Part shown: piece by piece, positions 26,503 through 33,819 of the stretch
Position numbering within the stretch: position 1 is the first letter of the stretch
How the letters are laid out: each line of letters opens with the position of its first letter
The notes under the pieces: generated by a model
What the model saw: the letters and a program-made list of their open reading frames with translations, nothing else
Databases searched by the model: none
What the model was told of the DNA's origin: nothing
Made by a program: the position numbers and the translations under genes
DNA from: Pseudoselenomonas ruminantium
GTDB taxonomy: Bacteria; Bacillota; Negativicutes; Selenomonadales; Selenomonadaceae
Direction of reading: 5' to 3'
Assembly (NCBI RefSeq): GCF_900113715.1
Contig: NZ_FOQK01000020.1
Coordinates: 1 to 64,000, forward strand
Length of the DNA stretch: 64,000 nt

Positions 26503-26532
26503 ACGCGCCAATGCTGTGATGCACTGGCGCGT
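26503..26532. terminator. Shared bidirectional terminator of the toxin-antitoxin locus
   Basis: ACGCGCCAATGC pairs with GCACTGGCGCGT (one mismatch) around a 6-nt loop, with T-runs on both strands. It would end the minus-strand toxin mRNA and back up the plus-strand RNA, the convergent arrangement known from plasmid pAD1 par. Confidence 0.75.
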
Positions 26533-26577
26533 TTTTGCGTCATCCGTCCGGTTGGTGGGGCCGGACTTCCGACAAGT

Positions 26578-26676
26578 TTAGTGTTTGCCGCTATGGCGTA
26601 TCATGTCGTAGAGCCATGCAGCCACAAGACTACTGGCGATACCTACGACAAACGAAAAGAGTGGGTTATCAACCAC
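26578..26676 (-). CDS. Small hydrophobic toxin-like peptide, Fst/Ldr type
   Basis: A 32-residue peptide starting at GTG (26676) with GGGAGGTGA 5 nt upstream. It has an N-terminal hydrophobic helix (NPLFSFVVGIASSLVAAW) and a polar, basic tail ending IRHSGKH, the P-x-x-x-G-I...W-L pattern of Fst/Ldr membrane toxins. In the mRNA, CCACGG upstream and CCGTGG overlapping the start codon can pair, placing the ribosome site in a hairpin loop, a common control for such toxins. Reading further upstream gives a longer open frame with no better start; I consider that accidental. Predicted action is membrane damage when the antisense RNA is lost. Confidence 0.6.
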   Translation of the reverse strand: MVDNPLFSFVVGIASSLVAAWLYDMIRHSGKH

Positions 26677-26734
26677 GGGCTTCACCTCCCTCGCTGCCGT
26701 GGGATTACCATGGTTAGAGGTAGCGGCAATGAAT

Positions 26735-26745
26735 AGTATAGCACA
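26735..26745 (-). promoter_or_regulatory. Extended -10 promoter of the toxin gene
   Basis: On the minus strand TGTGCTATACT gives an extended -10 (TG plus TATACT at 26735-26740) with a weak -35. The start near 26728 would leave a leader of about 50 nt before the GTG and a total mRNA of about 230 nt to the terminator. Confidence 0.5.
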
Positions 26746-26860
26746 AAAATTCATAATGTACGTGCACTGTGAACAAAGAATTATACATTTGTTTTTTCCC
26801 GCCATAGTGACGACATCGCAAAAGCCCTTGCCAGTATTTAAGGAAAATAGTACAATATCA

Positions 26861-26915
26861 TTACGGAACTTGTCATAGAGCCATTCAGCCACTAGACTGC
26901 TGGCAATATCTACAA
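26861..26915 (-). pseudogene. Remnant of a second Fst/Ldr-like toxin
   Basis: Minus-strand translation gives FVVDIASSLVAEWLYDKF, clearly homologous to residues 9-26 of the intact peptide (FVVGIASSLVAAWLYDMI). The start, Shine-Dalgarno and N-terminal half are missing and no stop follows at the expected place, so this copy is dead. Confidence 0.65.
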
Positions 26916-26995
26916 CAAAAATAAGGTGTCAACCACAAGTTCACACCGGTAAAAGAGCCTGCAGACTGGTAACCTGCAAGGCTCTTTTATTTTGC
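26916..26995 (+). ncRNA. Remnant of the paired antisense RNA of the second module
   Basis: From CAACCACAAGTTCACACCGGTA onward (here described by its first bases only) this matches the RNA at 26426-26490. Its terminator stem is GAGCCTGCAG against CTGCAAGGCTC, where T-A pairs of the first copy have become C-G. The promoter region of the first copy is absent, so expression is doubtful. It joins the toxin remnant exactly at the shared direct repeat. Confidence 0.5.
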
Positions 26996-27089
26996 CCCCG
27001 ACACGAAAGCGGATTTTCCGCCCAAGCCTCGAACATACTATACATAGAAAATGCAGGAAATTGGGATATCTAAGGCGGGAGTTTACATT

Positions 27090-27191
27090 ACCTGCCGCAC
27101 CATCAAGCACCCGGAAAATTTCATTCCGTACAGTTCCCGTGAGGCAGCGATAAATGACGGGTATGTTTCCTGTAAGTTTTGTCATCCTTAA
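27090..27191 (+). pseudogene. 3' fragment of a third Ada-domain protein gene
   Basis: Encodes TCRTIKHPENFIPYSS...CKFCHP and a stop. The 55 bases 27091-27145 are identical to 26250-26304. The signal peptide and first part of the domain are missing, so this is the truncated end of a duplication. Confidence 0.8.
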
Positions 27192-27266
27192 AACCATAGA
27201 TGAAGTGATAAACTAAAGTTGTAACACCAGTGACTAATAAAATATAATATCCTTGGAGGTTTTATT

Positions 27267-27551
27267 ATGCCACAACATTACGACGAAACATTTAAAAAGC
27301 AGATTGTCCGCCTTCGGCTTAAAGAAGGCCGATCTATAAGAAGCATCATTGAAGAGTATGGAATGTCAAAAGCCAGCATTATCAACTGGTGCAACGAATT
27401 TCGCGAAGAATGCCAGAACAATCCTGAAAGCCAGAATGAATACGACTCCATGAAAGAAATACGTAAGCTCAGAAAGGAAATGGAAGAACTTAGAAAGGAG
27501 AATCTTTTCCTAAAAAAAGCAGCGGCATTCTTGGCAAAGGAAATCGATTAG
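27267..27551 (+). CDS. IS3-family OrfA, DNA-binding subunit
   Basis: A 94-residue protein with TTGGAGG upstream. It has an N-terminal helix-turn-helix (FKKQIVRLRLKEG, then EEYGMSKASIINWCNEF) and a C-terminal leucine-zipper-like coiled coil (IRKLRKEMEELRKENLFLKK), the standard OrfA plan. An A7 run at 27512-27518, in the phase A AAA AAA, is placed to allow the -1 ribosomal frameshift that makes OrfAB in this family. Confidence 0.9.
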   Translation: MPQHYDETFKKQIVRLRLKEGRSIRSIIEEYGMSKASIINWCNEFREECQNNPESQNEYDSMKEIRKLRKEMEELRKENLFLKKAAAFLAKEID

Positions 27552-28419
27552 AGGCTTATCGGTTCATCCAAGAACATCATCATGAATTTGGCGTGCGCTG
27601 GTTGCTGCGTAAGTTCAACATTTGCTCCAATGCCTACTACAACTTCCTGAAAAACAGGAAGTCTGCTTATCGTGCCCAGAAACAGCGTGTGCTCAAGGAA
27701 ATCACCACGATATACCACGAGCATAACGGTGTGGATGGTTACCGCAGCATGCAGATTTTCTTGAAACGAAAGCATGTTCATCTTAATGCCCTTACTGTTC
27801 ATCACTACATGAATAAGGAGATGAATCTTCATGCCATTGTTCAAAGGAAGAAGCTGAATTACCAGAAAGGCACAGTACACAAGGTTTTTGATAATCTGTT
27901 GAACCAGGATTTCCAGGCAAACAGATTAACCAGAAATGGGCTACTGACTTTACATATCTTTTCCTGAAGGATGGCAGTGTACGGTATAATTGCTCCGTAA
28001 TCAATCTGCATGACCGCAGCGTGGTATCCAGCATTACGGATAGGAACATTACCACCGACCTGGCTATCCGTACAGTAAAGAAGGCACTGGAAGCCCAGAC
28101 ATCCGTAAGTAAAAATCTGATTCTTCATTCGGACCAGGGGTCTCAGTTCACTTCAAAGGAATTTACCGAATTCTGTGAATCGGCAGGTATTACCCAAAGT
28201 ATGAGCAAGGCTGGCTATCCATATGATAATGCTCCGATGGAGCGTTACTTCAATACGCTAAAGAATGAATGGATTTACCTGCATGACTATCTGGCAGAGG
28301 ACGATCTTTATGCATCTGTTGAAGAGTTTGCTTATGTCTGGTATAACCATGTGCGGCCACATTCATATAATGGTTACAAGACTCCGTTCGAAGCCGGGAC
28401 AGGAATCAGCAATTATTAA
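27548..28419 (+). pseudogene. IS3-family OrfB transposase, frameshifted
   Basis: The DDE transposase frame begins near 27548 (EAYRFIQEHHHEFGVRWLLRKF) and carries the HTH_21-like part up to about 27920, then loses one base: FQANRL is followed out of frame by NQKWATDFTYLFLKDG. The downstream frame contains the rest of the rve domain (LHSDQGSQFTSKEF, DNAPMERYFNTLKNEW) to the stop at 28419. A single missing A near 27923 explains the break. The element is therefore not expected to move by itself. Confidence 0.85.
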
Positions 28420-28434
28420 GACACAAGTGTTACA

Positions 28435-28836
28435 AAAATGCTTGACCACTACATTCTTGGTTACAAGGTAAATCAAAGCCTTAGCCTATCTTTCCCCTTA
28501 GACATGGAAACTCTAAACAATGTGATGTCTGTTTTGGCCATATGCGTTGTGAATCCAGAAGTTCGTATTGGATTCACAATATCAGATGAAGATGGCCTAA
28601 AAAAGGAACTACTTAAATCGGCGACAAAAGATGCGATTGAAAAAGCAAATATTCTCTGCGAAGCATCAAATGTAAAACTTGGAAGATTGCTTTCCATCGA
28701 TTATAGCTGGAAGGAGTTCTGTTTTGAATCAATGGACAAATATGTAGTGTTTGAGGCGCACAGCGCAGAATTTGATATGCAGCCGGATGATATAAAAATC
28801 AGTGACACCGTAGAGTTTATCTGGGAGTTGAAATAA
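28435..28836 (+). pseudogene. SIMPL-domain (DUF541) protein, 5' end removed by IS
   Basis: About 133 codons remain of a SIMPL-domain protein: KSATKDAIEKANILCEASNVKLGRL is the family hallmark, followed by the final strands ending VEFIWELK. Family members are normally over 200 residues with a signal peptide; the missing N-terminal part is not found on the other side of the IS, so a deletion accompanied or followed the insertion. The ATG at 28438 is internal. Confidence 0.7.
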
Positions 28837-28943
28837 CGTATTAATTCCATGTTCATTATGCAAAAAACGAAACTGCAATAGGAATTCTTTTTATGAATGC
28901 AATCGACAAGAAGGCTAACAGTCCAGCACATCCACAACGCTTA

Positions 28944-28980
28944 AACACAAAAGGGGAGCCTTTGACTCCCCTTTTGTGTT
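28944..28980. terminator. Bidirectional terminator
   Basis: AACACAAAAGGGGAG and CTCCCCTTTTGTGTT form a 15-bp stem with a 7-nt loop between the SIMPL remnant (plus strand) and the AT-rich minus-strand gene block. The rest of 28837-29086 holds nothing else recognisable. Confidence 0.8.
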
Positions 28981-29086
28981 ATATTGGAGAGTAGTTAAGG
29001 CATCCACTCTCTTTCTGTACTTAGATTCGCTGTTGCTTAAAGCACAGACTTCTGTTTGATATATGTTGCAATTCATGACTTAATCG

Positions 29087-30127
29087 TCAGTATTTAGCTT
29101 CCACTTTTAAGTTATTTACTTTTGAAAGTCTTACACTTTCCGAGAATAGTTTTTTACTATTTTTCATATAAAAATCTTTAATACTTAATGAATAATACTT
29201 AATATCATGTAGAAATACTGAACCGCTAAATTTATAAGTAGCCCTACTTCTTGCAGGGATTTCTAAACTTACATTTTGACTATATTCATATTCGAATGGA
29301 TGAGAATAATGCGCGGATTCTCCGTTTTTATGAACCGCACGTTCAACTAAACTCGAAACGCTAACAGGTTCATCTAAAGGGTTTTCAATAGTTAATGTAA
29401 AGTATGGCAATTCTGTTTGAAAATGATCATCATATTTCATAATACAAGTCCCATCAATTATTTTTACTGGTACTTCTACTATTATTTTATCTTCTGTCTC
29501 CATAACTATTTTACGATAATCATCCTCAATATCCGATTCAAAAATATTTTTTATTTTACAAAATAAATCATACGCTTTAAGATAATTTCCTTTTTCAAAT
29601 TCAATCATACCTTCTGCGTATTGTTTAAGAATGTTAATTTGAGAAACTGTAATTGGTTTATTTTTTATTAATTCATTATATCGGGATTCCCTTTTTTCTT
29701 CAGATGACCATGAGGACCGTCTTTCCTCTGTGATTGCTGTCATTAAATCTTTATCACTTTTTATTTTATACTTAGCTTTGAATGCTTCTGTATTTTTTTT
29801 TACCGCATCCATATCAATTGTATTTAGTACAGCAATAACTCTGTTCCAATCTTTTTGATTTTTTGCTTGTAATGCTAGCTGATATTTATCATTAATCTCA
29901 TTAGTTTCTGTTATATCTGTTACTTCTTCTTGTATGCTGGCTTTTTTTTCGTTATGATGATTAAACGATCCACAAGAATAAAAAATCATCATAGTAACCA
30001 TTATAGTAATTATTACCTTTGCGGTTTTAGGAATATTGAGCATACCTACAATTACCCAAACTAGACCAAAGACAATACTAATAGGTATTATTATTATGCT
30101 AGCAAGGATCGTAAATAATACTGTCAT
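29087..30127 (-). CDS. Hypothetical membrane-anchored protein (AT-rich block)
   Basis: A 346-residue protein with AAGGAG upstream. Two N-terminal hydrophobic segments (about 4-30 and 36-52, the second ending MMIFYSCGS) anchor a large soluble part. Residues about 80-215 are helical and could form TPR-like repeats (DWNRVIAVLNTID, FEKGNYLKAYDLFCKI), followed by a beta-rich domain (FTLTIENPLDEPVSVSSL, IPARSRATYKFSGSVF) that looks like an immunoglobulin-type fold. I do not recognise the family. Codon use is much more AT-rich than in the core genes, suggesting transfer. Last gene of a minus-strand block of four. Confidence 0.6.
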   Translation of the reverse strand: MTVLFTILASIIIIPISIVFGLVWVIVGMLNIPKTAKVIITIMVTMMIFYSCGSFNHHNEKKASIQEEVTDITETNEINDKYQLALQAKNQKDWNRVIAVLNTIDMDAVKKNTEAFKAKYKIKSDKDLMTAITEERRSSWSSEEKRESRYNELIKNKPITVSQINILKQYAEGMIEFEKGNYLKAYDLFCKIKNIFESDIEDDYRKIVMETEDKIIVEVPVKIIDGTCIMKYDDHFQTELPYFTLTIENPLDEPVSVSSLVERAVHKNGESAHYSHPFEYEYSQNVSLEIPARSRATYKFSGSVFLHDIKYYSLSIKDFYMKNSKKLFSESVRLSKVNNLKVEAKY

Positions 30128-30209
30128 GTTTTACTCCTTTTCTAAAGCAAGTTAGATTAAGCAGTTTATAACTCAACAGAACAGTTGTAATACACAAAAG
30201 ATATAAGGA

Positions 30210-31367
30210 TTATCGTAATCTAGTGATAAAAACACGGTTTTTCCTATTTTCTTTTTTCCACAGACCAGCATCAACACTTTCATTAACTAGATACTCAATT
30301 TTTTCTGGTATATAGTGTGCATAATCATTATCGAAATGTTCTAATTCTTCCTCCAAGTAACTGTTATATATTTTTCTTAAATCTACTTGCTTATATTCAG
30401 TTCCAATATCTAGCATATTCATAAATTTTTCTCTGAATGCAATGCCTTTTTTAGCTATTTGAATTTGGCGGAAATATAATTTTTTCCTTGGAATATCGAT
30501 ATTCTTAATAATATTTTGAAGTTCATGTAATTCTTTTTGACAAACTGAACAAACAGCAACATATAGTAATCGTTCAATCCAATCACTATATGGTGGTGAA
30601 TTAATTTCAAAAGGATTATTTTCATTAATATTTTCAGTTAGTTTAATTTCTTTTTTTAGATGACTTTTCATATAAATGTACTCGTTGTCTGAAAGTTTTT
30701 TTGGTAGCAGTGCGTATTTTCCGTGAATAGTATCTAATTCATATTCAGCTTTTTTATAATCAAGGTATTTTTTTGAAAATGACTTTGGCCTAGGGCCAAT
30801 GGTGAGACATTCGCTTTCAATATCAACAGGAAGGTATTCGTCAACAAATAAATATAGAAATGGTAGTAAATCTGGATGCTTTCCATCTCTAATCTCTTGT
30901 GATAATAAAGGGTCACTATTCGGGTTTTTTTTCCATTTCTCTACTCTTCTTTCAAAAAAAGCATTATTGTCATCTGTTTTAATAGTATTTTGAATGCATT
31001 CTTCAAACATATTTTTTGACATGGTAGCATCATAATATTTGATAACCCAGTTATATGCATCATTAAAATTGAATATTTCTCCGCTCAATGCATCACATTC
31101 TTCTAATATTTTCAAAAATCTGCTATCATCAACGTAAAATAAAGTTTCTGCATAGCCATCTATTTCATCGATAGAGCCTTTTTGATATGAAAGTAACTCT
31201 ATTAAGTCTGTTTTACAAAAGCAACACATATCGAGTTCAATAACTCCACTCTCCTTAAATTTCTTATATCGCTTATACGCAGCCTTTATTTCAAGTTCAG
31301 TTGGCATTGTCCAATTTTTGTCATTTTCATTGGCAGTATAAATATGAGTGATTTTTTCGTTTTTCAT
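30210..31367 (-). CDS. Hypothetical protein with two CxxC pairs (AT-rich block)
   Basis: A 385-residue soluble protein with GAGGT upstream. Two cysteine pairs stand out: MCCFCKTD near residue 48 and VCSVCQKEL near residue 272. They could form one zinc site. The rest is mixed charged helix with DLLPFLYLFVDEYLP in the middle. No family recognised. It begins 24 bp after the 170-residue membrane protein gene and is followed 82 bp later by the anchored protein, so the three are probably one transcript. Confidence 0.6.
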   Translation of the reverse strand: MKNEKITHIYTANENDKNWTMPTELEIKAAYKRYKKFKESGVIELDMCCFCKTDLIELLSYQKGSIDEIDGYAETLFYVDDSRFLKILEECDALSGEIFNFNDAYNWVIKYYDATMSKNMFEECIQNTIKTDDNNAFFERRVEKWKKNPNSDPLLSQEIRDGKHPDLLPFLYLFVDEYLPVDIESECLTIGPRPKSFSKKYLDYKKAEYELDTIHGKYALLPKKLSDNEYIYMKSHLKKEIKLTENINENNPFEINSPPYSDWIERLLYVAVCSVCQKELHELQNIIKNIDIPRKKLYFRQIQIAKKGIAFREKFMNMLDIGTEYKQVDLRKIYNSYLEEELEHFDNDYAHYIPEKIEYLVNESVDAGLWKKENRKNRVFITRLR

Positions 31368-31391
31368 TATATTTACCTCGCGTTATTAACA

Positions 31392-31904
31392 CTATAAAAA
31401 ATATTTTCTTATTATTCGAGCACAAATAAATAACAAACCAATCAGAGCAAAGTATGCTACTGTGAAAGCTATTGTATTCGTCTTTACAAATATAGTGCCA
31501 GTTATGAAATATGTTGTTAATCCCCATATAAGAGGATAAAAAATTAGTGACATGATAAAAAAGATAATCGAGAGATAATTATTATAAAACTTTTTACTAT
31601 AACAACTTATGAGTTTTTTTTGATTATCATTTAAGCTATTTTTTTTATAATCATATAATATAATAATACTTATGGAAAAAGAGAAATACAAAGATAGTAT
31701 TAAGCAGATGTTTGATTCGAATGCGGTGCTAAGAGACACAATAGCGGAAAATATAGGTGAAAATAAAAAAATAGCAAGAAGAATACGAAAATACTTAGTG
31801 ATAATCCGCTTTATGAAGATAAATAACACAGAAGCAACATATAGGATTGTCATAAAAAAAACGAATACCACAGCCAGTCCGGCAGCATTTGACATTGGAA
31901 GCAT
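31392..31904 (-). CDS. Hypothetical multi-pass membrane protein (AT-rich block)
   Basis: A 170-residue protein with four to five hydrophobic segments (LAVVFVFFMTILYVASVLFI at the start and IAFTVAYFALIGLLFICA at the end). A basic, Asn/Lys-rich loop (YDYKKNSLNDNQKKLI) lies near the middle. AAAGGAAA is upstream. No family recognised. Confidence 0.55.
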   Translation of the reverse strand: MLPMSNAAGLAVVFVFFMTILYVASVLFIFIKRIITKYFRILLAIFLFSPIFSAIVSLSTAFESNICLILSLYFSFSISIIILYDYKKNSLNDNQKKLISCYSKKFYNNYLSIIFFIMSLIFYPLIWGLTTYFITGTIFVKTNTIAFTVAYFALIGLLFICARIIRKYFL

Positions 31905-31940
31905 ATTATCATTTTCCTTTCTATAGATGTGTTTATTCTA

Positions 31941-32030
31941 CTAATAGAACAACTTTCCTTTTTTAATTTCACCAATAAATATAAAAATCACTAATGCAAT
32001 AAAAATAGGAACCATTAATAATAAAATCAT
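31941..32030 (-). CDS. 29-residue membrane peptide (AT-rich block)
   Basis: A short frame with a near-perfect Shine-Dalgarno (AGGAGGGCTT directly before ATG). It encodes one hydrophobic helix (MILLLMVPIFIALVIFIFIG) and a basic tail (EIKKGKLFY). It precedes the 170-residue membrane protein gene by 36 bp, same strand. It could be a small subunit, a leader peptide or a toxin-like peptide; nothing decides between these. Confidence 0.5.
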   Translation of the reverse strand: MILLLMVPIFIALVIFIFIGEIKKGKLFY

Positions 32031-32104
32031 AAGCCCTCCTATACTATGCATTTCCTAAAGATAATTTCTACATTACTACTCCATTTTCCTTCAAAAACAA
32101 AAAG

Positions 32105-32128
32105 CCTCTAAGGATTTCTCCTTAGAGG
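32105..32128 (-). terminator. Terminator of the conjugation-remnant transcript
   Basis: CCTCTAAGG and CCTTAGAGG form a 9-bp stem with a 6-nt loop; on the minus strand it is followed by a CTTTTTG run. The stop codon of the gene fragment at 32122 lies inside the stem. Confidence 0.75.
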
Positions 32129-32230
32129 TCAATTTTCTTACCTTTCCTCGCATGCTGATTTCTTTCCAGAATAGTATTGAGTACTCGTGGGATCTCTGCC
32201 AGTACATTCATCACCTGCTCCGATAAAGCT
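32122..32230 (-). pseudogene. C-terminal fragment of an unidentified gene
   Basis: A short minus-strand frame reads SEQVMNVLAEIPRVLNTILE followed by RNQHARKGKKIDL and a stop directly before a terminator. No start region survives upstream. It follows the TrbJ-like gene and is probably the tail of a further conjugation gene left after deletion. Confidence 0.4.
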
Positions 32231-32290
32231 TATAAATTTAACTCTATCGCACAATTAAAAAAAACGCATAATCAGAGACGGCTTAAAATC

Positions 32291-33145
32291 TCACAAAACC
32301 CTTCGGCACTGACTTTTCATAGAGCTTTCCGACCTTGGGGTACGGTGGTAAGGGTCTTCTATACTTATTTGGGCTGCTTGTACCTGCCGCCGGAAAGCTA
32401 AATCATCGTTTTGCTTGATTTTTCCTTCCACGGCTTTGATACTGGCGAGGTTGCCCAGCAAAGTATTTCGCCGGACTGTCTCTGCTTCTACCATGGCCAT
32501 AGCATCTGCTTTGGCTTGGTCAGCTTGCAGTTCCCCTTCGGTGTTGTTGCTGGCCTCCATAATGGCAGCTATGTTTGCCTGTTCACTGCTGGCCGTGTCA
32601 ATGAAACCTTTGGCGTTATTGCCATATAACTTATAGATTTCGGCTGCGGCCTGATATTGGTCTTGCGCCTTAAAGGTATTCTCGTCTTCATAGCCTTCAT
32701 CATTGCGGAAAATCTTGCTTTTCCAGAAGTCCATAGTCTTATCCCCAAAACTGCTGCTATTGGTGTCCGCATTCAGACTGGCAATATTTCTTTGAACAGT
32801 AGTCAAGATGCTATTATCCAAGGGATTCATATTCTTGACCGTAATGCCAAATCTTTCCATGGCCGTAGATAGCCAGCTTTCCATATTCTGGGTGTCCATA
32901 ATGGCCTTCATGTGTCTGGCATAGTCATAGACATTGCCTCCCTGCCTTGCTAAATCCTTCAGGGCAAAAGGGGACGGCGCACTATCTGCATAGGATATGC
33001 TGGTCATACTGTAGTAGTTGGCCGGGGCATAGGGTTCGTCCACGCCGGGGATTACCCGGGCATGGCCTATGCCATATGAGCCAATGCCAATTACAAAGCA
33101 AGCCCCAAGCACACCAAGGCAGTACATCACTTTTCCTTTTCGCAT
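32291..33145 (-). CDS. TrbJ/VirB5-like conjugal transfer protein
   Basis: A 284-residue exported protein with AAGGGAGGTGAG upstream and a signal peptide (VMYCLGVLGACFVIGIGSYG). The mature part is helical with the run of Ala, Gln and Glu typical of TrbJ/VirB5 pilus-assembly proteins (ADAMAMVEAETVRRNTLLGNL). The last 20 residues (EDPYHRTPRSESSMKSQC) look unlike the family and may follow a frameshift. It lies 17 bp after the broken transglycosylase gene. No other mating-pore genes are present, so the system is a remnant. Confidence 0.55.
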   Translation of the reverse strand: MRKGKVMYCLGVLGACFVIGIGSYGIGHARVIPGVDEPYAPANYYSMTSISYADSAPSPFALKDLARQGGNVYDYARHMKAIMDTQNMESWLSTAMERFGITVKNMNPLDNSILTTVQRNIASLNADTNSSSFGDKTMDFWKSKIFRNDEGYEDENTFKAQDQYQAAAEIYKLYGNNAKGFIDTASSEQANIAAIMEASNNTEGELQADQAKADAMAMVEAETVRRNTLLGNLASIKAVEGKIKQNDDLAFRRQVQAAQISIEDPYHRTPRSESSMKSQCRRVL

Positions 33146-33162
33146 GTTCTCACCTCCCTTCG

Positions 33163-33815
33163 TTAATGCTCATTGGTGAGCTTGAAGCCCATACCGCCGA
33201 ACTGTTTATTGATAAGCTTCTCCATGTGGTCAGCTATCAAGATAAAGAGCAGAACCAACAGTAATAGCTGGAAGAGCAAAGCAAGATTTGCCACACGGCT
33301 GGTCTTATTGGCTCCGTGGTGCCCTAAAATAGCCGCTTGGTACTCATAGGCAGCCGCACTTTCCCTACCTCCCGATCCCTGATTCCACGCACGACAAGCA
33401 GCCTCCCATGAGCCGTATTCATTGTAGTAGCCCTCGATTATAAATCTGGCCACTTTATCCTGATTTTGTGGTGCCCATGGATATTCTGTACTTGGCTCCG
33501 GGGCTGTATCTTTATCCCCGTAAGAACTCCAACGCGTGTAGTTCTCCCCATCATGGATAAGCGTGCCGCCATTATTCTCAAAATCTCTGCACCACCTATC
33601 CCAGTTGTTATAATGTCCATAGTCTATCTGATACGCCCCGTAATATCCCTGCCCATTGTCGCAATGGTAGTGCCACCATAGGATTCCACGGCCCGAATGC
33701 GAGCCATGCAATCATCCTCACTGATTATCTTAGCGGTGCTACCAACTTCCGATACCGTAGTTTTTGTTTCGACCAAATCACCCACCACAAGGTTCTGCAT
33801 GGTGAATTGTAGCAA
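33163..33815 (-). pseudogene. Lytic transglycosylase-like gene, truncated and frameshifted
   Basis: Upstream frame: NLVVGDLVETK...EDDCMARIRAVESYGG, ending out of frame. Downstream frame: CDNGQGYYGAYQIDYGHYNNWDRW, then a WEAACRAWNQGSGG segment and a C-terminal membrane helix (LALLFQLLLLVLLFILI). Joined, they give the start and middle of a transglycosylase-like wall-cutting domain of the kind carried by conjugative elements. The shift lies near 33670-33690. The signal peptide is missing because the IS256 element is inserted directly upstream. Confidence 0.6.
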
Positions 33816-33819
33816 ATTA

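Larger units (their letters stand above)
27220..28434 (+). mobile_element. IS3-family element, 1215 bp, with disabled orfB
   Basis: Bounded by imperfect inverted repeats: TGTAACACCAGTGAC at the left (from 27220) and GACACAAGTGTTACA at the right (to 28434), with TG...CA termini. It contains orfA and an orfB in the -1 frame. No convincing target-site duplication flanks it. It is inserted immediately before the surviving part of a SIMPL-domain gene. Confidence 0.85.

Noticed and set aside
26578-26892. A 104-codon minus-strand frame containing the toxin-like peptide
   Set aside because: It fuses the remnant toxin copy, the promoter region of the intact copy and the 32-residue peptide by chance. 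The GTG at 26676 has the real ribosome site.
26910-27197. A 95-codon minus-strand frame
   Set aside because: Antisense to the Ada-domain fragment and the RNA remnant; no homology pattern or ribosome site.
27216-28438. Target-site duplication flanking the IS3 element
   Set aside because: The bases outside the terminal TG and CA do not match over 3-4 bp, so no duplication could be claimed.
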